From: Leptobrachium leishanense
Taxonomy: Eukaryota; Chordata; Amphibia; Anura; Megophryidae
Reading direction: 5' to 3'
Length of the DNA stretch: 64,000 nucleotides
Assembly: GCA_009667805.1 (NCBI GenBank)
Contig: CM019068.1
Location: forward strand, 10,892,889-10,956,888
Below, one piece after another: positions 11,206-21,192 of this stretch; the first letter of the stretch is position 1, and each line of letters starts with the position of its first letter. Under the pieces are notes generated by a model that was not told the DNA's origin, did no database searches, and saw only the letters and a program-made list of their open reading frames with translations. The translations under genes and the position numbers were made by a program.

Positions 11206-11807
11206 CAGGGTTATTCAGACATGTCAGACTGTTCGGCGCTCTCTCATTCCCTGCACTTCAGGGAATCACTTCAGGGAATCAAATACACCTGCAATGTTGT
11301 GAATTCAGCGATCAGCTCAGGGTCCCTGAAGTGCTGGGAAAATCCGTCGACCTAATCCGAAAATCCACCGCATCGAATGGAAAAACCGCCAGAAAACCGC
11401 CGAAAAAAAGCCGACCATCCGCTGCAAAACCGCTGAAACAAATCTGAACGCACCTGAAAAAAGCAGACGATCTGACTAACACAGCGCCGACCAGTCGCTA
11501 GAAAAAGCCGACAAGCCGACGAACGGCGTAAAAAAAGAAAAGAACTGCTTTTTGCAGAAAAAAACTACTGGACGAAAACGCCTGGAATGGACATATAAGA
11601 TCCAATGAATAATAATAAAAAGGTCTGCAACAGAAAAAAAACAAACATTATTTTAAAAAAAAATTGTCGAAAAAATCCCGAAAAATCCCCCCAAAAAATA
11701 AATAAAGAGACTTTTTACAGAAGATTAAAATAATAAACGGTTTATTAGATATTGGATTAAAACGGGAATATTTGTAACATTGAAACCTATGGGATTCGCC
11801 TGATTAA

Positions 11808-12234
11808 GGCTAGGGTCAGACGAAAGCAGTTTTAACGTGCGTTTAGCCGCACGAAATCACGGCCGTGCTAGCAGCAAATGATGTCCAATGCCGGGGAACA
11901 CACGAAGTACGGCCTCACGGAAGTTCGTCCGCGCAACGCAAGTGGCAAACGAACGCATTTTTTCTAGAACGTCAAACCGCTAGTACTGACGTACAGAGTG
12001 CGCTGCGTCCGCATAGCGGCGTGTGTGCGTGATTGGGAGACGTCAGATGCTGCTAATGTCCGGCCAACATAACGTCCAGACGCAAAAAGTGTTTTATTGA
12101 TGATCCGTACAAAATCACGGACGAAAAGGCGCATCATATGACCGCTATTGCGTATTCCGTGAAAAAATGCGTCCATTCGTTCGAACGCACTTTTTCACAG
12201 ACAACGCGAAAAATGCGTTAGTCTGACCCTAGCC
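11808..12234. mobile_element. TTAA-target MITE (427 bp)
   Basis: Termini GGCTAGGGTCAGAC and GTCTGACCCTAGCC are perfect 14-bp inverted repeats. TTAA flanks both sides (11804-11807 and 12235-12238), the target duplication of piggyBac and Kolobok transposons. The surrounding sequence (ATTCGCCTGA on the left, CCTGTCGAATGAAA on the right) is continuous in the paralogue near 8474-8500, which confirms the insertion point. The interior has several ACG/CGT-rich segments and no transposase. piggyBac versus Kolobok cannot be decided from the ends alone. Confidence 0.85.
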
Positions 12235-12340
12235 TTAACCTGTCGAATGAAACCACTAAACATCAGGGCATTTCACGGACATTTCTCTGCTGTTCAATGT
12301 GAATAGATTAAACATTGCTTCTCTATGGGGGATTTGACTG

Positions 12341-12800
12341 CCGCCGAACAGACACCGCATTTCACTGCCGCCGTACAGCACTGTATTTCATGCCGCCGAA
12401 CAGCACCGTATTTCACTGCTGCCGAACAGACACCGCATTTCACTGCCGCCGAACAGGCACTGTATTTCACTGCCGCCGTATAGCACTGTATTTCATGCCG
12501 CCGAACAGCACCGTATTTCACTGCTGCCGAACAGGCACCGTATTTCACTGCCGCCGTACAGCACTGTATTTCATGCCGCCGAACAGGCACCGTATTTCAA
12601 TGCCGCCGTACAGCACTGTATTTCTTGCCGCCGAACAGCACCGTATTTCACTGCTGCCGAACAGGCACCGTATTTCACTGCCGCCGTACAGCACTGTATT
12701 TCACTGCTGCCGAACAGGCACCGTATTTCACTGCTGCCGAACAGGCACCGTATTTCACTGCCGCCGAACAGACAACGTATTTCACTGCCGCCGAACAGGC
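12341..12800. repeat. 24-27 bp minisatellite (CCGCCGAACAG...)
   Basis: About 17 units of the form CCGCCGAACAGGCACCGTAT plus TTCACTG, with shorter variants reading TTCATG. It lies inside the 11206-12942 composite element. Open frames with Cys/Arg/His repeats on both strands are artefacts of the unit length. Confidence 0.85.
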
Positions 12801-12942
12801 ATCATAATTGCTGGCAATTTGGCAAAATTTGGCTCACTGCCTGCTCTCTGAATAGCCGTATGGCTCCGAAATGTCACTGTACGGGGAAATTCACTGTTCG
12901 GTTCATTTTCGGGGCTAGATCGGCTCTCTCTGAATAACCCTG

Positions 12943-13533
12943 TGGTCAGGATCCTGGTGCTGAACCCACGGGCAGCGCTCTACATGTGTTATCCATCGTC
13001 TGTGCAGGAGACCCAGCACACATTCAGTACACAAACAGTTAAACTCCAAACACACACTCCCAGGTCACATGACCTATTCTGAATAAAGGACCGCACCCCC
13101 CTGCCCGACTTGCTTATGCATTGATGCTCCTTGCTCTTAGAGTCAAGTCTTTCCATGTTCTGCTCCTGCAACTAAGTGTGTACCCGACCCACTGCTTTTC
13201 CAACTGATCACCTCTCTCTGCCAGTCCTTGACCCATGGATCGCCCCCTGTTTGATCCTGCAGTCCACAACCCTCCACCCATCCTGTGTGGTCCTCCATAC
13301 TGGGATCAAACCCCCAAACCCCGGTACCAACAATGAATATGGGCCCCACCACAGCTCAGACCGGGTGCCTCCCTCACATCTGCAAGTCTATATATTAACC
13401 AGCTCAAAGGGTTAAATTCTTATACATCCATCGATCTATTGAGCATACATTGAATTTAACACTGTCTGTTACAATGTATCACTTTCTATTTTGTGAATAA
13501 TATATTTTTATGCAAGCCTTTTTTTTTTTGAGA
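12943..13533. other. Intergenic sequence, nothing recognised
   Basis: No domain-bearing frame and no repeat terminus were found. The 79-codon plus-strand frame at 13176-13415 has no recognisable feature. Confidence 0.4.
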
Positions 13534-13577
13534 AGGTATTTTACCAGGAAGGATACATTGAGTTTTCTCTCGTACTT
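13534..13577 (-). mobile_element. LINE 3' UTR fragment, antisense
   Basis: The segment GTATTTTACCAGGAAGGATA followed by CATTGAG matches, in reverse complement, the 3' UTR at about 29605-29635 (CTCAATGTATCCGTCCTG then ATAAAATAC). It is therefore a short tail fragment of the same LINE family. Confidence 0.6.
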
Positions 13578-13894
13578 TGATTCTTTGTATTGATTTCTTC
13601 TTTTACTCACAGCGTCGCAGCAGGCGCAGCCATTGTGTGAACAAATAAAACGCATTTAACATCATATGAGGAGGTTTTAAGCTTTTCACCATTGAGGGTT
13701 TTCAGTTATTAAAGTAACATTTTACAAACATGCGATGCGATAACCGTAAAAGGGTAAAATAGAAATTATTAATCTGAAATAGCTGAAAGATTAAAAGAAT
13801 TATAAATTTGCTAACTTTTAATCTTTCATGCATCTGTTTATCCTTTACAGAAATATTGCTGGGATGAAAGGTTGTAAAGTCTAGATGGCGTCCT

Positions 13895-14345
13895 CTATCT
13901 GGCACAATGTCACACGGGGTCTGCATTATCAGCATACAAGCAGAAATGGCGTTTGTGTCAGTTAAATGTGCTGCAGACAGATAATAAAATGGTGTGATCT
14001 CCTGCTAACACGGGGTCTGCATTATCAGCATTCCGGCAGATGCAGTAAATATGCTGCAGATGGATAATAAAATGGCGAGATCTCTTGCTTACACGGCATT
14101 TGCATTATCAGCATACAGGCAGATGCAGTAAATGTGCTGCAGACAGATAATAAAATGGTGAGATCTCCTGCTTACACGGGGTCTGCATTATCAGCATTCC
14201 GGCAGATGCAGTAAATGTGCTGCAGATGGATAATAAAATGGCAAGATCTCCTGCTTACACGGCGTCTGCATTATCAGCATACAGGCAGATGCAGTAAATG
14301 TGCTGCAGACAAATAATAAAATGGTGAGATCTCCTGCTTATGGGG
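13895..14345. repeat. ~82-bp minisatellite
   Basis: Five imperfect copies of a unit with CACGGGGTCTGCATTATCAG, GGCAGATGCAGTAAATGTGC, TGCAGA.GGATAATAAAATGG and a GATCTCCTGCTTA block. The period is about 82 bp. Alternate units differ (CATACAGG versus CATTCCGG), suggesting amplification of a two-unit higher-order repeat. Confidence 0.8.
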
Positions 14346-14384
14346 ATTTGTAGTGATCAGAATGAGATTATTAGCAATGCAATA

Positions 14385-15335
14385 TCTGTATGTGCTGCAT
14401 AATGCCTGTGTATGGCAATTACAGCAAGACCTTGTATCTGTATGTGCTGCATAATGCCTGTGTATGGCAATTACAGCAAGACCTTGTATCTGTATGTGCC
14501 GCATAATGCCTGTGTATGGCAATTACAACAACACCTTGTATCTGTATGTGCCGCATAATGTCTGTGTATGGCAATTACAGCAACACCTTGTATCTGTATC
14601 TGCCACATAATGCCTGTGTATGGCAATTACAGCAACACCTTGTATCTGTGTGTGCCACATAATGCCTGTGTATGGCAATTACAGCAACACCTTGTATCTG
14701 TATGTGCTGCATAATGCCTGTGTATGGCAATTACAGCAACACCTTGTATCTGTATGTGCTGCATAATGCCTGTGTATGGCAATTACAGCAACACCTTGTA
14801 TCTGTATGTGCTGCATAATGCCTGTGTATGGCAATTACAGCAACACCTTGTATCTGCATGTGCCGCATAATGCCTGTGTATGGCAATTACAGCAACACCT
14901 TGTATCTGTATGTGCTGCATAATGCCTGTGTATGACAATTACAGCAACACCTTGTATCTGTATGTGCCGCATAATGCCTGTGTATGGCAATTACAGCAAC
15001 ACCTTGTATCTGTATGTATGTGCTGCATAATGCCTGTGTATGGCAATTACAGCAACACCTTGTATCTGTATGTGCTGCATAATGCCTGTGTATGGCAATT
15101 ACAGGAACACCTTGTATCTGTATGTGCTGCATAATGCCTGTGTATGGCAATTACAGCAACACCTTGTATCTGTATGTGCCGCATAATGCCTGTGTATGGC
15201 AATTACAGCAACACCTTGTATCTGTATGTGCTGCATAATGCCTGTGTATGGCAATTACAGCAACACCTTGTATCTGTATGTGCTGCATAATGCCTGTGTA
15301 TGGCAATTACAGCAACACCTTGTATCTGTACTGTA
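14385..15335. repeat. 52-bp minisatellite, about 18 copies
   Basis: Tandem 52-bp units with the core GCATAATGCCTGTGTATGGC then AATTACAGCAACACCTTGTA and TCTGTATGTGC. Copies are mostly 90-100% alike. One copy near 15010 has an extra TGTA. The array runs almost directly on from the 82-bp array. Open frames on both strands are by-products. Confidence 0.9.
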
Positions 15336-16001
15336 CAGGGATATACACTCATTATAACCCCCTGAATCTTATCCCTGTACAGCAGCGACTGACCCCACAG
15401 TTCTCCCTTTTTTCTGCTGCTGGAATGCGGCAGTAAAGTTTGTTGAGCTTTTCAGTGTTTGTGAGAGCTTCTTCTTGCAGCTTGTTTACAGTAAGATAGG
15501 ATAAAAATGAGATAAGACAGTTGATTTTGATTCTCCACAGGGGGTACAGTAATCCAGCATTGAAAGGGTATGCAAACACGGTCTTGATATGCTAATGCTG
15601 GCTTTCAATCTATTATAGTGCAAAAGCGACTTAACTCAATTTTGGGAGTGAAGGGGTTAAATCAGTTAATGGGTAAAAAATATTGACAAAAAAAACCTTT
15701 GGTACCAGAGGTTACATTTGAATTTGAAACATCCTTTGTTTTTGAGCTTTGAATGTTTTTCTGCAGTTTTTTCATCACATTCAGTCAATGAGACTCAAAT
15801 CTTCAGGGCTAAATACATATATTCGTATGAAAGATATTTGTCTCCTGCGTCGCCCCGGCCTTTTCCAAACCCTCTCTTTGTGTTTGTTTTGTTACAATGG
15901 ATTGATTACGTGCACATAATAAAGATAAATAAATCTAAATCTTGTTTTTTCCCTTTATTTTGCTCTTTTGTATTTAGTTTATTCCATGTTAAGATGATAA
16001 A
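15336..16001. other. Intergenic sequence with one short hairpin
   Basis: A hairpin with CTGTACAGGGAT / ATCCCTGTACAG arms spans about 15328-15382, straddling the array end. Otherwise nothing was recognised. A 144-codon plus-strand frame at 15718-16152 runs into the C-rich tract and shows no domain. Confidence 0.4.
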
Positions 16002-16082
16002 ATCCCCCCCCCCTCCCCGTCCCCCTCCCCATCCCCCGTCCCCCTCCCCATCCCCCCTCCCCCCTCCCCATCCCCCGTCCAT
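16002..16082. repeat. C-rich low-complexity tract
   Basis: About 80 bases of (C)4-8 runs separated by T, AT or GT. The minus strand is G-rich with many runs of at least four G, so G-quadruplex formation is possible. A poly-T run follows at 16090-16100. Confidence 0.8.
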
Positions 16083-16510
16083 TCGCTGTTTTTTTTTTTC
16101 AAGCTCTGCTGCTGCACAGCGTATTGATTTGTACAAATATCTGCTGCGATAAAGGCCGTATCACCGACAAGCAGCTTAGGTCTATTGTCACCGGCAGATC
16201 GGCCACTCACCGCGAGCGCGCCGAGCTCTGCTGAATAAATACAAAGGATTAAAACCAGCTCTGCCTCCGCCGGGACACGTTGTAAATCTCTGTTAAACTG
16301 GTATAAATAGAAAAAGATTTTATTCATTCCGGCCAACTGATACAAATGACTGCGCAGCTAAATGATACAAAAATAAACCAAATGGAAACATTCATTAGAT
16401 ATTTCTGCATATTCTACAGCTAAGGCCATCAAAACCAGATGATGGATAAATTATATAGATTTAAAGGGGCCGAGTAGGGATATGTATGTGTGTATATATA
16501 TATATATATA
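16083..16510. other. Intergenic sequence ending in a (TA)n run
   Basis: Nothing recognised until a TATATA run at about 16493-16512, which directly precedes the Penelope-like element and is its probable insertion site. Confidence 0.4.
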
Positions 16511-16716
16511 TAAGCGGGCAGACACGCCGCGTCTTGAGGGAGGGGTGAGTACACTTTACATGTTTGTGTGTATAAAAGTGTTGTTTTACATTGTAAAATG
16601 TTATGATATTGTCCTGAGGAAAGCTCCAAATGAGGAGCTGAAACGTTGACTCTCATGTCACAATAAATAAGCAAGTTAATAGTCCTGGAGTGCCGCTGCA
16701 ATTTTTTTACAAGTGT
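16511..16716 (+). repeat. Penelope pseudo-LTR, 5' copy
   Basis: Direct-repeat partner of 20247-20452. It begins TAAGCGGGCAGACACGCCGC and ends in a poly-T stretch before AAGTGT. The two copies differ at 16631 (T here, G there) and near 16710 (C here, A there). Such near-identity implies recent insertion. It contains the hammerhead-like motif described separately. Confidence 0.9.
16607..16665 (+). ncRNA. Hammerhead-ribozyme-like motif, 5' copy
   Basis: Core boxes CTGAGGA (16614-16620; consensus CUGANGA) and GAAA (16640-16643) flank a 6-bp stem II, AGCTCC/GGAGCT. A short stem III, CGT/ATG, leads to a GTC cleavage triplet ending at 16659. Stem I is TATTGT (16607-16612) with ACAATA (16660-16665). 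Type I hammerheads with short stem III are known from pseudo-LTRs of Penelope-like elements. Two single unpaired bases (C at 16613, A at 16621) depart from an ideal core, so activity is uncertain. Expected role: self-cleavage of element RNA. Confidence 0.6.
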
Positions 16717-16908
16717 TTACAATTGATCACCGAGTGGCAGGCACTGGGCATCTTGGAACTGGAGGGAGCACGAGTGCATAGCAGTCTCTATTTCTACATA
16801 TGAAAGTGCGGTGTTACTTTGGCTAGTGCACCGAGCCATTGAAATTCAGGATTGCTTTTTCCTCAATTCGTTGGTTTTAATTGACGTCTTATTTTTTGAC
16901 ATATCCCC

Positions 16909-18085
16909 ATGGATGAATTTTTGCAACAGACGGGGGCTTATGTGGAAACAGCTGAGACTCTACAGTTCAGCCATGAGGAGGAGGAGGCGATTTTGTGGAC
17001 CACGTCTAGCATTGATTTGATATGTGCGAAATCTAACAAGGATATCTATTTTGAGCTATTGCGTTTAAAAAAGAAAGAAGTGGATTTGGATTTACACGGA
17101 TTATTCCTCTCGGATTACCATCGGGCTAAAAGAATCCCCCGAGGGTTTCGTGTGCACAATATTCCAACCCTGGGTCGATCAAAACCAAAGGTATGCAAGA
17201 ACTGGACGGCGGTCCTCAATAAGTGCTCGTTGGATCTAATGTTAGTCACCATTCAGGATGTAAACAAAAACTTGAAGAAGTGAAGGAGAAAATCAAAGTA
17301 TACGAGATTGAAAATGAACAGGTGTTAACGTCTCCAGATGGGGTATCTATCGTGAACAAAGTTCTGGAGGAGTCAATAAATTATAAAAATGAACTTATCA
17401 AGTTTAAGAAAGATAAATTTGAAAGGGTAAAACAAGACTACCAAGAACATCGGGTCTATAGGTGGTTGAGTGGACAGGATAACACTAGACCCTACAGATG
17501 ACCACGAAGGAAGATACGCAAACCCAATGTTACAACTATCGACATTACATCTGGCGAATCAGCCTCAGAAGGAGAGCTGGCACCTACAGAACAAACCCAG
17601 GATGGGGGACTCGAACGACTCCTAGGGGCAAAAAACTTAGGCACCGTCACCAGGAGCCAACAGTCAAAAAACGTAGAAAACGAAGACAGTCCAGGAGGGG
17701 CCAAAAAGGGAAATCCCATTGGTCAAAAAAACAAACCGCCTCTCAAGAAATAAGTCCTATTTTCAACTTATCCTCTAGGGTTTTGTCTCCCAAAGAATGT
17801 AACATATTGGCAAGGGGTTTGTCATACGTTCCAACTAATACTCCGCAGGAGCTACAATGGAATAATGACTTACACAAATTTGGCCGCAATCTCAGAATTA
17901 CAGATTTTTTTAAAAATGAACATGGTACAGTGGTCACGAAGTTTCGTCCCAAAAGCAGCTTTGACCCAATTCCAAATCAGGCCTCCATCAAAACGTTCTT
18001 AAAAGTTGTCCAAAAGGATACATTGGACATTTTGAAACATCATAAACCTCATCGTCAGAATACTTCCAGGGAGGAATGGGGTTGA
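16909..18085 (+). pseudogene. Penelope element N-terminal coding region
   Basis: The region upstream of the reverse transcriptase is readable in three successive frames: 16909-17283, 17223-17501 and 17498-18085. The first encodes an acidic/hydrophobic segment starting MDEFLQQTGAY, the second a Lys/Glu-rich coiled-coil-like stretch, the third a basic segment (KKRRKRRQSRRG) followed by an FNLSSR.LSPKECNILARGL motif typical of the region just before the Penelope RT. Overlaps at each switch indicate single-base indels in one original ORF. The start at 16909 is the first ATG in the open frame, about 190 bases after the pseudo-LTR. The N-terminal function is not established for the family. Confidence 0.75.
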
Positions 18086-19442
18086 ATAGAAATTTGGCCA
18101 ATGATTCATCAATAACGATACGAGCTGCCGACAAAGGAGGTTCCATAGTGATAATGGACTACGTACAATATGCACAGGCGATACATCAGTTGTTAGAAGA
18201 CACTACCACATATGAGAAACTACATAGTAACCCAACATCTCAAATACAAAACAAGTTTAGGGACAGTCTCACCAGAGGATTACAGATGAATTATATCAAC
18301 CAGGAACTGTTTGAATTTCTAATAAGGAAACATCCAAGGATCCCCATACTTTATGGGATTCTGAAAATCCACAAATGCTCTACGAACCCACCAATGCGCC
18401 CCATTGTCTCTGCCATAGGAGGTGTCATCGAACCAGTAGCTCAATGGTTGGATTATTTGTTCAAAGCCCCGGTGTATGATATCCCCGCTTGTGTAAAATA
18501 CACACCAATGTTCCTTCAGAGAATAAAATCTATAAAGACAGATTTAACCAACATAGTGTTAATAACAATGGATGTAAAACGTCTTTACACGATCATACCT
18601 CACGAGGCAGGGGTAGACGCTATGAAGGAGTTATTATCGAGGTCTGACAAGTATGATGGTCCATGTGTAGAGTTTATCCTGGAATTATTACTGATGGCTC
18701 TACAGAATAATTATTTTAGATTCGAAAACAACTGGTTCTTACAGAAGATGGAACATTAATGGGGGCGGCGATGGCGCCGATGTACGCAAACGCCTATATG
18801 TACAAATTTGAAAAGGAATTTATTTTGCCCAAATTTGCTTTGAACATTATTGAATATATACGGTACATAGACGACGTGTTCATTTTATGGCGTGGATCAC
18901 TAGAGGAGGCAAGAAATGTGGAAACGTACATCAACGAGCTGGGGTCTCCGGTGGAAGTCACCTTATAAGCAAGCGAATCAAGGATACAATTCCTGGATGT
19001 TGAAATCTATGTGAAGGATGGCAAATTGGAACATTCTTTGTATTTGAAACTTACAGATAGGAACACCCTGTTGCACGCCTCAAGCGCTCACCCTGAGCAT
19101 ATACAGAAGTCCCTACCTTATGCGCAGTTCCTCAGGATATGTCGCAATAACTCTGAGGAATTGGGTCGAACACAACAGCTACAAGAGATGTATAAGAAAT
19201 TCAGGGAACGGGGCTATTCTGTTAAAGTCTTGGACTCTGCGCTTAGATGTGTCCAGTATCGCGAGAAGAGGAAATCCAGGGTGGATACAGGATTGAGGTT
19301 CCCCATGCAATTCAATACTGCCACAAATGATCTAACTTCAACAGTAAAAAGGAATTGGCACATACTTCAGCACGATCCTTCATTACCAAGTATTTTTAAA
19401 CGTAGATCCATGTTCTGCTCTAAAAGGGGTAGAAACCTTTAA
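18076..19442 (+). pseudogene. Penelope-type reverse transcriptase
   Basis: Encodes the RT that would copy element RNA. Visible motifs in order: AADKGGSIVIMD (about 18125), LYGILKIHK and PPMRPIVS (about 18350-18410), the first catalytic aspartate in the MDVKRLYTIIP segment (about 18570), GAAMAPMYANAYM (about 18759) and RYIDDVF (about 18861-18881), where IDD replaces the more usual YxDD context. There is a frameshift near 18750 and an in-frame TAA at 18966, after which the same frame continues with RIQFLDVEIYV to 19442. Catalytic aspartates are retained, but the chain is broken. Penelope RTs are related to telomerase RT. Confidence 0.88.
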
Positions 19443-19449
19443 GGACCTT

Positions 19450-19959
19450 TTGGTCCATACGGACCCTGAGTATAGCTATACACCGGCATCCAACAGATTT
19501 ACAAATGCTGGGTGCAGGAGATGCTTGGGGTGTGTTACATGCGGTCATATGATCCCGTCAAAAACCTTTACGCATCCCCACTCAGGGCGAGTGTTTAAAA
19601 TACACTATAATATAACATGTAAGACGGATCATGTGATATATAAAATCACATGTCTGTGTGGCCTTGCGTATATAGGAAAGACCACAACGCCTCTTTGTGA
19701 GCGCATCAGGAACCATCGTTCAAATATACGTATAGCGTATCGGGATGGTACATCGGATAAGCCTGTAGTGCGTCACTTTCTGGAACTTAATCATCCATTG
19801 AGTTCACTAAAGTTCATGGCAATCGACCACATTCCAATACCACGGAGGGGAGGTGACCGTGGTCTAATGCTGTTGCGTAAGGAAACGTATTGGATTCACC
19901 ATCTGCGGACGATTTACCCGGATGGTTTAAATGAAAAAATAGTGTACTCCATGTTTTGA
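19450..19959 (+). pseudogene. Penelope GIY-YIG endonuclease domain
   Basis: A C-terminal domain of about 170 residues. A Cys-rich segment (CRRCLGCVTCGHM, about 19513) precedes the GIY-YIG signature in the form LAYIGKT (about 19663-19683). It is followed by the conserved CERIRNHR and a later ETYWIHHL segment containing the glutamate expected for this fold. In Penelope-like elements this nuclease nicks the target DNA to prime reverse transcription. It lies one frame away from the RT region, so an indel separates them near 19440. The domain itself is uninterrupted and ends at a stop (TGA) about 290 bases before the 3' pseudo-LTR. Confidence 0.88.
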
Positions 19960-20246
19960 GATTTGTTATCTGGTAAGAACTATGGGCATTTGATAAAGTT
20001 GCGCAGCATTCCCTGGAGGGCATGGTTATCTAAGGGGTTCTTTGGGTAGTCACTTATAAGCCGCCGCTTGGTATACATATGTCTCTCAAAGTAATTAGAG
20101 TTTGGGGGATTGTTTCATAGGATGTTATTTATGTCCCGTTTTCGTTTATCACTGGCTGCAAGGAGCGGAGTTTTTCGCGTCCTGGGTTACCGTGGTTACG
20201 GGCCACGTCATCCTGAGGGGACTGGGATGAACTCGCGCATGCGCGC

Positions 20247-20452
20247 TAAGCGGGCAGACACGCCGCGTCTTGAGGGAGGGGTGAGTACACTTTACATGTT
20301 TGTGTGTATAAAAGTGTTGTTTTACATTGTAAAATGTTATGATATTGTCCTGAGGAAAGCTCCAAAGGAGGAGCTGAAACGTTGACTCTCATGTCACAAT
20401 AAATAAGCAAGTTAATAGTCCTGGAGTGCCGCTGCAATTTTTTTAAAAGTGT
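20247..20452 (+). repeat. Penelope pseudo-LTR, 3' copy
   Basis: Direct-repeat partner of 16511-16716. The preceding GAACTCGCGCATGCGCGC has no counterpart at the 5' copy. The end is marked by divergence into TATATTTATATATATAAAC. Confidence 0.9.
20343..20401 (+). ncRNA. Hammerhead-ribozyme-like motif, 3' copy
   Basis: Same fold as the 5' copy: CTGAGGA at 20350-20356, stem II AGCTCC (20358-20363) with GGAGCT (20370-20375), GAAA at 20376-20379, GTC triplet ending at 20395, and stem I TATTGT/ACAATA. The stem II loop reads AAAGGA here and AAATGA in the 5' copy: the one change falls in the loop, and the stems are preserved. Confidence 0.6.
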
Positions 20453-20470
20453 ATATTTATATATATAAAC

Positions 20471-20835
20471 TAAAGTTTATTGTTGCAGAGGCCATTTACA
20501 CATCACAGCAATTCAAAGAACTTCTTCACAGAGCTCATGTGTTACATTCCCCATATGCAGCAAGGAACTCTGGGAAAGACAAGCAAATGACGTCTGTAAT
20601 TTATCACTTTTTTGCATCCTGGGTCTGTTTTCACACAGAACCTTTAAATCAATGCCATGCAGGGGTCTGTGTGAAAACAGACCCAGGATGCAAAAAAGTG
20701 AGAAATTACAGACGTCATTTGCATGTCTTTCCCAGAGTTCCTTGCTGTATATGGGGAATGTAACACATGAGCTCTGTGAAGCAGTTCTTTGAATTACTGT
20801 GATGTGTAAATGGCCTCTGCAATAATAAACTTTAT
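20471..20835. repeat. Foldback element 1 (arms ~165 bp)
   Basis: A long imperfect inverted repeat. The left arm starts near AAAGTTTATTGTTGCAGAGG and the right arm ends near CCTCTGCAATAATAAACTTT. The centre lies around 20640-20660, and CACAGACCC / GGGTCTG pairs across it. Paralogous to foldback 3. It would form a hairpin in RNA or a cruciform in DNA. No transposase; termini suggest a foldback MITE. Confidence 0.8.
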
Positions 20836-20841
20836 AATTTG

Positions 20842-20950
20842 CAGTGTGGAGGCTTTTACTCTCATTTCTTGCCCTCCACCATAACTTAAATAAGTATATA
20901 TATATAAGGGTTGTGGTGGAGGACAAACAGGTGAGATAAAAAGCCTCCAC
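20842..20950. repeat. Foldback element 2 (arms ~45 bp)
   Basis: GTGTGGAGGCTTTTA near 20843 pairs with AAAAAGCCTCCACAC ending near 20952, and CCTCCACCATAAC with TTGTGGTGGAGG. The centre is a TATATATATA run. It lies exactly between foldbacks 1 and 3. Confidence 0.75.
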
Positions 20951-21192
20951 ACTATAATAAGTGTGTTTATTATTGCAGAAGCCACTTGCATATCACAGCA
21001 ATTCAATGAATTGTACCCCAGAGCTCCTGTGCCACATTCCCCATATGCAGCAAGGAATTCTGGGTAGGATATGCAAATGACATCTATCTCACTTTTATAT
21101 GGGGAATGTGGCACAGGAGCTCTGGGGTGCAATTCATTGAATTGCTGTGATGTGCAAGTGGCTTCTGCAATAATAAACACACTTATTATAGT
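20951..21192. repeat. Foldback element 3 (arms ~95 bp)
   Basis: Perfectly matching outer arms, ACTATAATAAGTGTGTTTAT and ATAAACACACTTATTATAGT. The inner arms share GCAGAAGCCACTTGCATATC, CAGAGCTCCTGTG and ACATTCCCCATAT-type blocks with foldback 1. The right end abuts the 42-bp satellite directly. Confidence 0.8.

Larger units (their letters stand above)
11206..12942. mobile_element. Composite element bounded by CAGGGTTATTCAGA inverted ends
   Basis: The left end CAGGGTTATTCAGA (11206) and the right end TCTCTGAATAACCCTG (ending 12942) are inverted repeats. In order it contains: a reverse copy of the 4561-4990 repeat, an R1 repeat (11650-11803 continuing at 12239), a TTAA MITE (11808-12234), a 27-bp minisatellite (12341-12800), and the right terminal segment. 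No transposase or clear target duplication was found, so the class is unknown. It may be several nested insertions instead of one element. Confidence 0.45.
16511..20452 (+). mobile_element. Penelope-like retroelement with flanking direct repeats
   Basis: Two 206-bp direct repeats (16511-16716 and 20247-20452), differing at about two positions, enclose a single coding region for a Penelope-type reverse transcriptase and a GIY-YIG endonuclease. That is the standard layout of Penelope-like elements with their pseudo-LTRs. The Cys-rich linker before GIY-YIG resembles Neptune/Poseidon-type vertebrate elements. Upstream of the 3' repeat a GCGCATGCGCGC stretch is absent from the 5' copy, so the 5' repeat may be truncated. 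The coding region has at least five frameshifts and one nonsense codon. The target is a (TA)n run. Confidence 0.9.
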
